A stretch of 64,000 bases of DNA from Odobenus rosmarus divergens (GCF_000321225.1 NW_004450562.1:813677-877676); one strand, 5' to 3'; counted from the stretch's first letter, positions 12,801-27,800 are shown. Translations and numbers: made by a program. Notes: a model not told the origin generated them from the letters alone.

Positions 12801-15800
12801 AACACATATTATAAATATAATGACAGTCCTTTTAATAAAGCACATAGACTTTCTTAAACATATAATAAATACTGAAAAATAAACTTACTTTGTTTTCTGA
12901 CTGTTTGCCATGGCCTTATCTCTAACAGGTTTTGCTATATGCTCCTCCTCTGAAGGTTCAACCTGACTTCCAGTCATAGGTGTATAAACACTGCTGATAT
13001 CAGCCAGTTCCTGAGTGTCCGGAGAGACACAGAAGTACTCTGGTTGGTTGTGTGTTGACCGAGAGGACAGTTGAGACTGAGAAGCAGGATAGTTCTTTAA
13101 TGAATCAAAATGCATTGCCCATCTGTCATGTTCCTCACCCTAATCATGATAAATAAGAATTACTAAGAATTTTTCTAATTGTTCTCAGGTATAAAGTCCT
13201 AAAACGATAATCAAACACCATTTTTAAAAGTCACCACAGAGCAGAATAAGCATAAAAATTAACAGTTACATTATTTGATTCCATGTATACTTAGATAACA
13301 TGAAGAATATGAGAAATTCAAAGAATCAGGAAATTCCTAAAAAGCTAGTTTTAAGAAACTATGCAAAAGCACTTACTAAATGCATTCAATAAAAGGTTTG
13401 CAAGAGCAAATGTGTAATAATTTGAATACTGTAGTCTTGTCAAATAGTTCTAGGATACTTTTAGGTTTATGATTAAAGACTCAAATTATTTCTTCCTTTT
13501 GTATCACCCACATGTTACCTTTGAAGATGTAATTTTTTCCTCTATTTTTCTTTGCCGATCATCTTCTATTTGCCTGTTCAAATCTTCAATCCATTTCCTC
13601 TGCTGTTCTTGTTTCATGGCACTGAAAGGGTGCTCCAGTGGTACTGCTTCCTAAAGAACAGTCAGCAATACTAGCTAAAGTGCAGCTCTTTTTTCCTAAC
13701 CACTTTATCAATCTTGCCAAAAATTTATACAGATTTAAGCAGAAAGGTATTTATCTCTAAGGGAACAACAATCATAAACAATTCTGAGTTATACAAGAAT
13801 TAAACACGATGTATTCCAATTTTCAGAATATTTGTAACATACACTAGTAGAGAACACAGAAAAACTAAATGTAAAAAAGTAATTTTCTAATGAAAAATAA
13901 ATTTTCCTAAAATAATCAAGATTTTTCAAAAGTCTGTCCTAATACAGTCTTGTTTTGACTTTGAAAGGAGTTACTGATAATTTAAAATAGATGCATACTG
14001 TTTTACATTTGCCTTCATAATACAACAAATAATTGCCTTTGGACCAAGAGCCAGGAGGATAAAGAGAGCCAGAGGCTTTCTCTCTTGAATCATGACGTCT
14101 CTCTAGGATATCCCTCTTTTCTATTTCTACTGCTATAAGCCCTATCACAGTCTATGATGTTTCAGTAAGAAAAACATTGTGTTCAGGTTAAGTCCTTGAA
14201 TTCTAAAAAAAAAAAATTAAACAGTAGCATAAAAATTTGTTGCTTCTTACTTTATGAGAATTTGGTATGCTCTAACAAAAAGAGAAGAATAAATTCTACT
14301 CAAATTGTCCTGGAAGGCAAAAGCTAAGCAACAAACACTTTAATATATGGAATAACTGCAGGACATAATTTAAAAAATAGTTTGACAGAATACTACAATG
14401 GCAATATACCTGATACTACTTTCTGCCTTTATTTTTAACAGAAACAATGGCAAAGCTCCTGGTTTACAAGCAATTGCTTTGATCAAAGAAGGACATATTT
14501 TACATAAAAGAAATAATCTTAGTATCTAATGTATTCTTACATGTTTTAAAGAGATAAAAACCATCACATTTCTTTAAGCCTAAAAGAACCACTTCAAAAG
14601 GAGCATTACCTCCAGGTAAGTAACTGAACAATTTTAGCTCTAAAAATATTATCTTGGGATGAAAATGGAAAAGAAAAACAAATGGCCCTTTTGAACTCCT
14701 TACAAGACATTCTCAACATAGCACTCAATCACCTTAGAACTCTGTCATGTTTCTTACGTCGGATTTAGCCAGATCTGGTTTCAAGTCTGTTTTTTGTCTT
14801 TTTAATTTGTTCATTTGTTTCTTACATTCACATTTGAGTGAAATAATATGGTATTTGTCCTTCTCTGACTTATTTTGCTTAGCATTATACTCTCTAGCTC
14901 CATGTTGTTGCAAATGGCAAGATTTCATTCTTTTTTATGGCTGAGTTATATTCCATTGTATATATACCATATCTTCTTTATCCATTCATCTATAAATGGA
15001 CATTTGCACTGCTTCCATAATTTGGCTATTGTAAATAATGCTGCAATGAACATAAGGGTGCACCCATCCATTTGAATTAGTGTTTTCATAATCTTTGGGT
15101 AAATAACCAGTACTGCAATTACTGGATCATATGGAAGTTCTATTTTTAATTTTCTGAGCATACTGTTTTCCACGGTGGCTGCACCAGTTTGCATTCCCAC
15201 CAAGTGCGCATGACAGTTCCTTTTTCTCCACATCCTTGCCAATACTTGTTTCTTGTTTTTGGTTTTAGCCATTCTGATAGGTGTGAGGTGATATCTCATT
15301 ATAGTTTTCATTTGCATTTCCCTGATGTTGAGAGTGATGCTGAGTATCTGCCCATTTTTAAATTGGATTATATTTTTTGTGTGTTAGGTTGTTTATGTAT
15401 TTTGGAAACTAAGTATATCATTTGCAAATATCTTCTCCCATTCAGTAGGCTTTTAGTTTTGTTGTCTCCTTTACTGTACAGACGCTTTTTATTTTGATGA
15501 AGTCCCAATAGTTTATTTTTGCTTTTGTTTCCCTTACTTGAGGAGACAGATCTAGAAAAATGCTGCTGTGGCGGATGGCAGAGAAATTACTACGTGTGGT
15601 GCACTCTTTTAGGATTTTTATGGTTTCAGATCTCACATTTGGGTCCTTAATCCATTTGAGTTTATTTTTGTGTATGGTTTAAGAAAGTGGTCCAGTTTCA
15701 TTCTTTTACATGTAGCTGTCCAGCTTTCCCAACGTGTTTTTTCTTTTTTAAATACTCAGTTGGAAATTCCTTCAGACAAATTTCCTGAGGCAATTCCTTA

Positions 15801-18800
15801 ATGAACTGGGGTTAAATCTTGTCAAATGCTTTTTGTGCACCTATTTTTTTTTTCATAAAGTAGGCTTGATGCTCAGCATGGAGCCCAACGTGGGGCCTGA
15901 ACTCACGACCGTTGAGATCAAGCCCTGAGCTGAGATCAAGAGTTGGATGCTTAACAGACCGAGCCAACCAGGCGCCCCCCCCCCCCAGATATTTTCTTTC
16001 ATTATTAAAATGATATACTTGTTGCAGGCGCCTGGGTAGCTCAGTTGGTTAAGCGACTGCCTTCCGCTCAGGTGAGGATCCTGGAGTCCCAGGATCGAGT
16101 CCCACATCGGGCTCCCTGATTGGCAGGGAGTCTGCTTCTCCCTCTGACCCTCCCCCTCTCATGCTCTCTCCCTCTCTCAAATAAATAAATAATCTTTAAA
16201 AAAAAAAAGATATACTTGTGGATTTTAAAATATTTCCTTAACTTCCTAGCAAAAATGTCTTAGTCATATTACTTTTTTTAAAAAAATATTTTATGGGCGC
16301 CTGGGTGGCTCAGTTGGTTGGGCGACTGCCTTCGGCTCAGGTCATGATCCTGGAGTCCCGGAATCGAGTCCCACATCGGACTCCCTGCTCAGCAGGGAAT
16401 CTGCTTCTCCCTCTGACCCTCTTCCCTCTCATGCTGTCTCTCATTCTCTCTCTAATAAATAAATAAAATCTTTAAAAAAAAAATAAAAATAAAAAAAATT
16501 TTATTTGAAAGAGTGACAGAAAGCACGACGGGGGAGGGTCAAAGGGAGAAGCAGATTCCCCACTGAGCAGAGAGCCAGATGTGGACCCTGATCCTGGGGG
16601 CCTCCAGGATCATGACCTGAGCCGAAGGCAGACGCTTAACCGACTGAGCCACCCAGGGGTCCATATTATTACCTTTTTATGTATTATTGAATTTTAATTG
16701 GTAATATTTTCTTTAGAATTTTTGGGTGTATATTCCTGAATAAACCTTATTTTCCTGGCTTTAATATCAAGTTTACATTGGTCTTGTACAATGAATTGGG
16801 AGCTACTCCATATTTTTACTGCCTGGGTAGGTGAATAAACTTGGAATTTATTCCATGAAAGTTTGGTAGAAATTGCCAGTAAAACCACTTGGGCATTTTA
16901 CTTCCCTTGTGGGGAAAATCTTTCCTCTTTTTTTTTTAATTTTAAGTATTTCATTTATTTATTTGTCAGAGAGAAAGCACAAGCAGGGGGAGTGGGAGGC
17001 AGAGGGAGAAGCAGGCTCCCTGCCGAGCAAGGAGCCTGACACGGGACTCAATCCCAGGACCCTGGGATCATGACCTGAGCCGAAGGCAAGACGCTTAACC
17101 AACTGAGCCACCCAGGTGTCCCATGGGGAAATCTTTCTAACCAGATCTACATTTAACAGTAACAAGACTACTCAAGCTTTTTGTTTCTTTTTAAGTCAGG
17201 TTTTTTTCTTTTTTTTTTAAGTAATCTCTACACCCAACATGGGGCTCAAACTTACAACCCTGAGATCAAGAGTCACATTCTCTACCTACCAACTGAGCCA
17301 GCCAGAAGCCCCTAAGTCCGTTACTTTAAGTTACGATTTTTACAGTAATTTCTCCATTTCACCTAAGTTTTCAGAATTGTTGGCATAAGATATTCACTAA
17401 TGATTTACTCTCTATCTGCAATTATGCCATTTTCTCTCGTAATTTTTTCTTCTTGACCAGTCTTTTTTAGAGATGTATTTTTTTATTTCAAAACAGGCAA
17501 CTTTCGTCTTTGTATGTTAATGACTGGTGGCCCTATTTTCATGATTTCTTCTAATTTATTCCATTGTTCCTTTTTCTAACTTAAGATGGACACCTAGTGT
17601 ACTGTTTAAAAGATTTTCTTTTCTAATACACTTTCTCTTGAATTTTTGATGTGTTTCTGGTGTGTAAGCATTATCATTTTGTTCCAAGTATTTGTGATTT
17701 CCATTATAGTTTTTTTTTTTACTCAAGTTAGTGTTATTTTTAACTTCCAAATATGTATGTAGTAGTTAAAAAACTCTTTTTGTTACTAACTTCTAAGTTA
17801 CTTGTAGTTAGAGGTCACTTTACAATAGCTATTTAAATTTTATCTGAACCTTTATGTCCTAACACAAATCACTTTTTGTGAATATCCATGTGTGCCTGAA
17901 AAAATATTTCCCAACTGTTGAACAAAGAACCTGATATGTTAACTAAGACCAACTTGATCTTGCTGATTTCTATACTGAAATCTCTGCTTAAATAATTTTT
18001 AAGTTTCTCTGCCGTTTTAGGGTGCCTGGGTAGCACAGTCAGTTAAGCATCTGACTCTTTGTTTTGGCTTGGATTGTGATCTCAAGGTTGTGAGATCGAG
18101 CCCTGAATTGGGCTCCATGCTCAGCCCAGATTCTGCCGGAGATTCTCTCCCTCTGCCCCTCCCACTCATGCTCTTTCTCCCTTTCTAAAATAAATAAATG
18201 AATCTTTAAAAAAAATTTTCTCTGCAGTTTTAACAATTTCTCAATTCAGATATTGAAGTCTTTATTTGAATCTACCAATTTTTGCTTCATGTATTTTATC
18301 AGGTTCACGCAGGTTAAAAATTGCTACACCTTCTTGATATGCTAAATCTTCTCTCTATATTTACAACCCTCACCATCCCTAATAATGATTTGTCTTATTT
18401 TTATTAGTGTAGCAATAACAATTTTATTTTGGTTAGCATTTCTTTTTTTTTTAAATCCTATTGTTTTCAACCTTGCTGTATTCCTATGCTTTAAGTGTGT
18501 CTTGTATTCTAGAAAGTATCTAGATTTCTTTATTCTAATCAGTAATTTTCTTAATTTTGGTTCTCAAAACTCAATTTTGGAGTCTTGGTTCACTTAGATT
18601 TATTATATTTATTGATGTATTTGGTCCTATTTCTATCTTAATCTTACATTTCAGTTTATTCCACTTTATTTTTAAGGCTCTCTTTAAATTTTTTACATCA
18701 CAGATATCATCTTCTAATAAGAACTTTAATATGCTCTCATACCCTTTGATCTTGCCTTCCTCTGCCAACACATCAAGGTTGGTATTAACAAGACCTTTCA

Positions 18801-21800
18801 GTTATTAAGGATATATTTTTTCAATTAGCAAAAATCGTGCCTCAGATAAACATCAATGGCTACAATATATTTTTTAATAAAGATAACAATCAACTGTACC
18901 AAGGTAAATAATCGACAAATCTCTTGCTGCTTAGTTTTTTAATTTTTACCTTTTTGGTTAATTTTTACCTTTTTGGTTAAGCACTTCATTCAAAACTGTT
19001 TTCAATGTCACCTTTTAATAAAAATCTTCAGAGAACTTTAATGTTTGAGGATATTTTATTATCTACACTTATTTCAAATATGGTTTGGCTAGATATGAAA
19101 TTCTAAGTTTTAAGTTCTTTTCCATCAACTTTGGGTGAAAATGTGATTCCATAATTATCTTGTACCCAGTGTTGCTGCCAAAAAAAGTGAAGCTCTTCCT
19201 TGTTCTTTTTATATACTGCTTGTTCTTTCTTTCTGCAGGCTTTTAGAATTTCTTGGTCTTCCATATTCTTAAATTTCAGGTTAGTATGTATAGTGAGGTT
19301 TTCCTTATTCTCTTTTTGGGGTGCTCTCTAGCCCTTTAAATCTGAGGTCAGTTAACAAACTGATCTCAATTACTTTTTCAAATATGTCCTCTCTTTTCCA
19401 AATTTCCCTCGTTTGGAGGGAATGTCAGCATTTCTATTTTCATTCTCATACTGCCTTAAAGTTTTTTTCCCTATTTGTCCTTTCCTTTTTCAAGATATTT
19501 TCTAAATATGGCTTTCCATTTATTCACTCCCTAGCTCTAATATTCCCACTATTTCTCATCTATTATACTTTACCCTTTATTGTATGTTTCACACCTAAAT
19601 TTTCTGCATGGTTGTCTGTTCCATGTTCTCATTTGTAACACTTTCCCTTACTTTCAGAGCTTCTTTTTTGGGAACACTCCTTAGATTATAATTGTAATTC
19701 ACCAGACAAGTGAGTATGAACAGTAAGGGACAGAGTAGTCTCCACCTGATTTTCCAAGTTCCTGCAAAGAAGTAAGATTTAAGCAAGGACTGGCCCAGAA
19801 TTTTATTCTAGAGGACAGCTAGAACAGAGATCTGATTTATGCTAAATGTAGGGTGAGGCATTTTTTAAGACAATGACATTAGGGGATAGGGTGTAAGCAT
19901 GTTAACAAGAACAGGATTCCAACAATTCATTTCTTATTTTCGTCTCCCACAGAGTTACTGGGTTAACTTCTACCACAGGCTACCTACCAATCCAACAAAC
20001 CAAAAGAGTATCCTTCCCTCATTTTTCCAGTATCTTAGGAACTGACCTTAATTGGAGGTACTAGCAGTTTACAACCAAGGTTCAGTATCTTGAGATCATG
20101 GGATCTTAGTATTTTTAAGTTTGTAAAAGCTTATTTGTCAATATTTTCTGCTTGACTTTAATTTTTGGTTATGTTTTTCTTGTAACATTATAGCAAATTT
20201 TGTAAATGCTCTATTGACATTGAAAATTTGATAGGTGTATTTGTAGAAAATAGAATTACTGATACTATTATTGTCCAAATACTCTGAAATACCCTAGTAA
20301 AAATGTGCCTCAATTTCTCCTATTTATTTTTGGTTCACGAATCACAAAAATATTATTCTTGGTTATTGAATTTATTTTTTATAAAAAATAATTTATTATG
20401 GAGGTGCCTGGGTAACTCAGTCAGCTAAGCATCCAACCCTTGATTTCAGCTGAGGTCTTAATCCCAGGGTCCTGAATTCAAGTCCTGTGCTGGGCTCCAC
20501 TCTGGGCATGGAGCCGACATTAAAATAAATAAGTTAACAGCTTTCTCTCCCAAAGTAATGTTTCTAAAATTACTAGCAATTTTGCTTTTTGTTTTTTTTT
20601 TCTTAATTTTGATTGGCTTATATAATCTATTTTTAATAATGTATAATTTTATTTCAAGTGTATCTCTTTTAAGCAGCAGATCTGTGGGGTTCTCCTACTG
20701 CTGCTTTTAAATAAAAGATTTTGGACCTTTCAGAGTTGATTTTTGTTTTCTGTTGTACAGATTACATTAGTAGATATTCTATTTATAATTAAACTAGTGG
20801 TCATCCTTGCTTTCTACACTCTTTAACCTTTATCTGGGTTTCAGAATCATAATTAACTCTTTTTTTTTTTTTTTCTTTTTTAGAATGAGAGATAGAGAGC
20901 ACGAGAGGGAAGAGGGTCAGAGGGAGAAGCAGACTCCCTGCTGAGCAGGGAGCCCGATGCAGGACTCGATCCCGGGACTCCAGGATCATGACCTGAGCCG
21001 CAGGCAGTCGCTTAACCAACTGAGCCACCCAGGCGCCTTAACTCTGTCTTTATAGAGGGATCACATAACACATCAACACAAAAGCATAAAGCACAAAACA
21101 AACAAAAGCATAAAAAACAAAAGCAGAAAGTTCCCCTTTGCTTCCATTACTCTTCACCAGACTTAAACAATGCCAACAATCTGCTTTTATGTATTCCTAT
21201 TTGTTGATATGTCTTCCAGTTTTCCTTTAAACATAGAAATGGTTACATTATATGTATTGTTTTGCAATTTGCCTTATTTCACAAAGTCTTAGAGACTCTG
21301 TGTCAGCTACATATTCCCCCTTTTTTTTAAACCACAAATTCCTTATTGTATTTTAATTCTGATTCACTTTTCTGACCCAGAAATAATCTTTAAAAACTTC
21401 TTAAAAAAAAAAAATCTGGGAAAGATTCTTGGGAGGATTATTTTATAAATTCTTGTAGGTCTGAACATAACTTTATGCTCCTTTTACATGTGAACATATT
21501 GTTTAGGCATTAAATTCTTTGCCCCAGTGTTCTATTATCTAGAGGAGAAATCTAAGGTTAACTTGATTTTTGTTCCCTGTCTTATTTTAAATGCTTGAAA
21601 AAGTCTATACTTGTTCTTGAAATTTTAACAGTTATTAGGATGTATCTTCAAATCAGCCTCTTTTATTTATTTAGCTTAATTTTTTTTCTGGTCTAGGAAG
21701 TTTTTTCTCTGATACCTGTTATTAATACTTTCTATTTGCTGTTTTCTTCTTCAAAAAACCTATCATTCAAGGCTGTATCTTTATAAGCTATTTGTAATCT

Positions 21801-24800
21801 TCTATGTCAGACTTTTCATTTCTTTTTAAAATTCTATCTAGGGACGCCTAGGTGGCTCAGTCGGTTAAGCATCTGCCTTCGGCTCAGGTCATGATCCCAA
21901 GGTCCTGGGATCGAGTCCCGAGCAGGGAGCCCGCTTCTCCCTCTGCCTGTCGCTCTCCCTGCTTGTGCTCTTTCTATCTCTGACAAATAAATAAATAAAA
22001 TCTTTAAAAAAATAAAAAAAAATAAAATTCTATCTATATTTGGGGCACCTGGGTGGCTCAGTTGGTTAAGTGTCTGACTTCGGCTCTGGTCATGATCTTA
22101 TGGTCCTGGAATTGAGCACCAAGTCAGGCTCTGCGCTCTGTGGGTAGTCTGCTTGGCCCCCTCCCTCTTCTTCTGCCCCTCAGCCCACCTGTGCTCTCTC
22201 TCAAATAAATAAATAAAATCTTTAAAAACAAAATTCTATCTATATTCATGGAGTGCCCTCACACTGATTTCTTCTTCTTCCTGTGATTTCAATTTAATTC
22301 TTTTTTGTTTCCTTCTACTGTATTCTTAGTTTCCTACTACTCTCATCTTGGGCCTATTCTTGTATAAGGATGTCTTGAATCACTTCAAGTCCTTTGTGGA
22401 ATAAGAATAAATAAAAACTAAGTCAATGTTTTCTTTAAAAGTTTCCTATTTCACAAAAATAAGGCATATTTCTTATTTGAGATTTTCCTGAGTACTTAGC
22501 AGGAATATCCCCCTTTCTAGTGTGAATATTTTTTTTTTCTTTTTCTTTTTTTAGATTTTATTTATTTGACAGAGAGAGACACAGCAAGAGAGGGAACACA
22601 TGCAGGGGGAGTGGGAGAGGGAGAAGCTGAGCCTAGCCCCTAGTGTGAATATTTTCATAGTCTCCATTTCCCCCCCCCATTTATCCCTCCTTGAACAAAG
22701 ATCTATCTAGGTCTACTGTTATGGGTAGTTAGGATGTGACAGTTACTCTTAGTGCTCTCCTGCACACCTGTTCAAGTGTTGTAAATTTGGCCTCTTATTC
22801 TAAAACTGGATGCGCAAGTCTGTGAAGTGACTAGTATACTTCTTGGAGCCTAACAAGCCTTTAAACAATTCCATTTCCTTATTCTAGTTAACTATTAAAC
22901 CTTTTTTGGCAAGGCAAAGAGACCCATCTAATTTTGAATAAGGAAGGTCTCTTTCTAGGGAGTTCAATTTTGGAGAAGTGAGATAGAGTTCCCTTGATTC
23001 CAAGACTGCCTGTATAGAGAGGCAAAGGCTCTGGCCAGTACTGGCTCATTTTGGTCAGGCTGTAGTATTTCTTTGTTCTGAAATAAGGCCATCAGTGAAT
23101 TGGGACTAGGTTACAACTTAGTCACATCCCAGTTCTGCTGTGGGAAGGGTCTCATAATCCACAAACATTATTCCCAGGATTCTAAAGTAAACTGACAACA
23201 GAAGGAATATAAAGGTTCTATGTATTCCATTTTCATTCTACTGGGTTGTAACCTATATTTTTAAAAACTCTTGTCCTGGGTGCCCGGGTGGCTCAGTTGG
23301 TTAAGCGTCTGCCTTCGGCTCAGGTCATGATCCCACAGTCCTGGGTTCGAGCCTGCCATCAGTTTCCCTGCTCAGTGGAGAGCCTGCTTCTCCCTCTCCC
23401 TCTGCTGCTCCACCTGCTTGTGCTCTCTCAAATGAATAAACAAAATCTTAAGAAAAAAAAAATCTTGTCCCATTACTGATAGAAATCCATAAAAATTCGT
23501 AAACTCTAAACTATGTTATAATGGGCTGTTCCTGGGACAGGAGATGCGTAGAAATGTGTTTTGTATGATCCTTTATATCTTCTTGCATGCCAGAAATATT
23601 ACATAGTATTTTTAAGTCAAAGTAAAAGTCAAAAGAAGAAATGATACATATATATTATCCAGTTATGATTATGCATACATACGAATGTCTTATTAATGCA
23701 GACCAGTGTTTTAAGTATCTACTCATTAAGAAAACAATATAGTACCAGAAGGATCCACAACAAATTCATGTGCCACTCAATAATCATCACCCTCAAGATT
23801 CCAAACAAAAAATAAAATGTTAGAATAAACAAATTCAGCAAAGTTGCAGGATACAAAACAAACACAGGAAAACCAGTCGCATTTCTATATGCTAACGATG
23901 AACAATCTGGGAAAAAGAAATTAAGAAAATAATTACATGTATAATAGAACAAAAAAAGGGGTGCCCGGGTGGCTCAGCCATTAAGCGTCTGCCTTCGGCT
24001 CAAGTCATGATCCCAGGGTCCTGGGATCGAGCCTCACGTCAGGCTCCCTGCTCAGCGGGAAGCCTGCTTCTCCCTCTCACACTAGCCCTGCTTGTGTGTT
24101 CCCTCTCTAGCTCTGTTAAATAAATAAAATCTTTAAAAAAAAAAAAAGCGCCAAAAAGAATAAAATATCTAGTAATAAGTAGGCAAAAGATGTGTACATT
24201 GAAAACTACAAAACACTGCTAAAGGAAATTAAAGAAGTCACAAATAAATGGAAAGATATTCTGTGTTCATGAATCAAAAGACTTAGTACTGTCAAGATTA
24301 CCTAGAGCGATCTACAGATTCAACGCAACCCCTATGGAAAACTTGATGTATTTTATAGAAATAAAAAAATCCACCCTAAGATTCCCATGGTATCTCAAGA
24401 AACCCTGAATGGCTACAACAACCTTGAAAAAGAACGAAACTGGAGAATGCATGCTTTCAAAACCTACTACAAAGGTATGAGAATTAAAACAATGAGACAA
24501 TGACATAGAGACATACAGAACAATGGACTAGAATGGAGGGCCCAGAATTAAACACTCACATAAACAGTCAAATGATTTTTGACAAGTGTGCCAAGACTAT
24601 TCAATTAGGAAAGAACAATCTTTTCAAACAAATGGTGCTGAGAAAACTGGGTATCAATGCAAAATGTGGAAAAGAATAAAACTGGACCCATATCTTATAT
24701 TACATACAAAAATTAACTCCAAATCGATCAAAGACCTAAACTAAGAGCTGAAACTATAAAACTCTTAGAAGAAAACATAGGAGAAAAGCTCCCTATCAGA

Positions 24801-27800
24801 TTTGGCAATGATTTCTTAGGACACCAAAAGCACAGGCAACAAAGGAAAAAAAACAGATAAAATGGACTTCATCAAAATTAAAAACTTTTGTGCATCAAAG
24901 GGCTCAATCAAGCAAGTGAAAAGGTAACATGAAGATGGTACAAAATATCTGCAAACAATATATCTGATCAGGTATGCAGAATTTATAAAGAATGCCTACA
25001 ACTCAACAATAAAAAAAAAAACAACCCAACTCAAAAATGGGCAAAAAAACTTAAACATTTCTCCAAAGATACAGAGATAGCCAATAAGCCATGAAAAAAT
25101 GTTCAACATTACCAATCATTAAAGGAAATGTAGGGGTGCCTGGGTGGCTCAGTTGGTTAAGCAACCGCCTTCGGCTCAGGTCATGATCTCAGGGTCCTGG
25201 GATCGAGCCCCGCATCAGGCTCCCTGCTTGGCGGGAAGCCTGCTTCTCCCTTTCCCACTCCCCCTGCTTGTGATCCCTCTCTCACTGTCTCTCTGTCAAA
25301 TAAATAAATAAAATCTTTAAAAAAAAAAAAAAAAGGAAATGTAAATCAACACTACAAGGAGCTACTACTTTACACCTATTAGAAGTCAGCTATTATTTAA
25401 AAAAAAAAAGTTGGTGAGAATGTGGAGAAATCAGAACCCTGTTCACTGCTGATAGAAATGTACAAGAGTGTAGCAACTATGGAAAACAGTATAGTAGTTA
25501 AACATAAAATTGCCAAATGAAAATTGGTAAAAATCTGGGGTGCCGGGGTGGCTCAGTCAGTTAAGCATCCAACTCTTGATTTAGGCTCAGGTCATGATCT
25601 CAGGGTCATGAGATCAAGCCCTGCATGGGGCTCTACAATGGGTGTGGAACCTGCTTAAGATTCTCTCTCCCTCTCCCCCTGCTCCTCCACTCTCCACACT
25701 GCCCCTCATACCCCACCAGCTTGGGTGTGTCTGTCTCTCTCAAAAACAAACACTCTATTCTTTTTTATTTTTTTTAAAGATTTTATTTATTTGACAGCAA
25801 GAGACACAGCAAGAGAGGGAACACAAGCAGGGGGAGTGTGAGAGGGAGAAGCAGGCTTCCCGCTGAGCAGGGAGCTGGATGCAGAGCTCGATCCCAGGAC
25901 CCTGGGATCATGACCTGAGCCGAAGGCAGCCGCTTAACCGACTGAGCCACCCAGGCGCCCCCAAACACTCTCTTCTTAAAAAGAAAAGAAAATTGGTAAA
26001 AATTTAACAAAAAAATTAAATATAAAATACCACAGGATCCAACAATTCCACTTATGAGTATATACCCAAAGTATTGAGAACAAAGCCTCAAAGAGATTAT
26101 TTGTACACAAATGTTCATAGCAGCATTATTCCACAATAGCCAAAAGGGGGTAACAACTCAAATGTCCATCAACATTTGGATGGATAAACAAAATGTAGTT
26201 GTTATAAATATAATGAAGTATTATTTAGCTTTGAAAAGGAATGAGACTTTTTTTTTTTAAGATTTTATTTATTTATTTGAGAGAGAGAGAGAGAGAGAGA
26301 AACAGCATGAGAGGGGAGAAGGTCAGAGGGAGAAGCAGGCTCCCCGCTGAGCCGGGAGCCTGATGCGGGACCGATCCCAGGACTCCGGGATCATGACCTG
26401 AGCCGAAGGCAGTCGCTTAACCAACTGAGCCACCCAGGCGCCCAGGAATGAGATTCTGATACATGCTACAACACGGATGAACCCTGAAAACATTATAAGT
26501 GAACTTTGTCAGACACAAAAGGGCAAATATTACATGATTCTACTTAAAGGTATCTACAATAGTCAAATTCATGGACAAATTAGAATGGTTGCCAGCAGTT
26601 AGGGGGAGGGAAAAATGAGGAGTGTTTAATGGATATAGTTTCAGTTTGCAAAGATGAGAAAATTCTGGAGGTGGATAGTGGTGATGGCTGCCTGACAATG
26701 TGAATGTACTTAATCCCTCTATACTGCACATTTAAAAATTATTAAAATGGTAAATTCTGTTATGCGTATTTTGCCACAATTAAAAAAAAACGATTAAAAA
26801 GGAATAAAAATAGAATTTTTTATGGGGCAAATGCAGAACTATGGTATGGTGGTAGCAATAAGAAACTTAAACACAAAAGTAGTTCAAAATTACATAGTAA
26901 AAAATAATGTTTGGGCTGAACAATACAGGGATGAGAATACAGGGCCATTCCACTGGGGAGGAGGGTAAGACTGAGAATCAAGGAAAGAGAGTAAGGGAAG
27001 CTGGTGAGACGACTGACCCTAAACGGTCTCATAGCCCCACATGGATCTGCTTTGTAAGTTACAAATAGAGTAAACCTTCATTCAACACTTGCTATTTGTC
27101 AGTCACTGTTCTAAGCACTTTATATGCATTACCTTGTGTTTTAACAAAATTGGCCTTGGTGACTCTGCCTCCAACCAAATTTCTGCTCCTCTTAATTACA
27201 TGAAAAGGTTAACTTGATATTCAAATAATATAAATAGTTCTGGCTATGGCTTGAATTTCTGAAACCAACTGTTTTTAAACATTTAAGAAGGGGGGTTTTT
27301 TAGTTATATGGTTAAATTCACTTCCCCTCAATAGCATCTCTCCAATATCTTACCACATGCATACATAAATGCATAAAAAGTGCATTTAAATACTAGGAGG
27401 ATGAGTAGATAATCATACTCTTTAACCATTGGTTGTCCAACCTTACATTTAGTGTGTGTTTTACTTTATAGTCCTTCTCCCATCCCCAACTCCTATCTCT
27501 ACTGCGAAATATAATTTTATTGGTTTTTTCTGGATTATAAAAAGAGATATATGCTAGCATTTAAAAATATATACAAAATGTAAAAACACCTAAAAGTCAC
27601 CCCAAGTGGCTATTTGCATTAACAATCATAGTATGAATTACTCACAGATGGCGCAAATTAAGCAATATAAATGATATACTAACATTTCAACCTAAATTTT
27701 TTTGCTAACTGGAAATACTTTAATATTTTTAGTATTAAAGATTCTTCAATCCTAATGTTGAAATGTAAATAAGCTAACAACTGATTCCTACCAATTTCAT

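Larger units (their letters stand above)
14728..19650 (-). mobile_element. Old L1M element(s) in reverse orientation, heavily interrupted
   Basis: 14,728-15,745 reads as the reverse complement of an L1 3' half (including 'ttattccattgtatatatac' and 'gtattttggaaactaagtat'). From 15,745 on it corresponds to older L1M ORF2 antisense ('tcaaatgctttttgtgcacc'; 'ttggtagaaattgccagtaa'; 'tttttgcttcatgtatttta' near 18,280) and continues past 18,930 into upstream L1 sequence. It may be more than one L1. Eight SINEs are inserted between 15,845 and 18,214. No open reading frame of useful length survives. It lies in CCDC66 intron 9, in the gene's sense. Confidence 0.7.
23740..26790 (+). mobile_element. L1M fragment (ORF2 3' part and 3' UTR) with five nested SINEs
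   Basis: Recognisable ORF2 pieces such as 'attcagcaaagttgcaggat' near 23,835 and 'aagatatttctgtgttcatg'-like sequence near 24,255, through a 3' end at 26,790 with 'tattttgccacaatt' and an A-run. The frame is broken throughout. SINEs at 23,958, 25,133, 25,535, 25,763 and 26,248 interrupt it. Confidence 0.8.

Noticed and set aside
21050..21130. Repeated 'aaaagcataaa' motifs resembling a small array
   Set aside because: Short, irregular A-rich simple sequence; not a CRISPR or regular satellite array.
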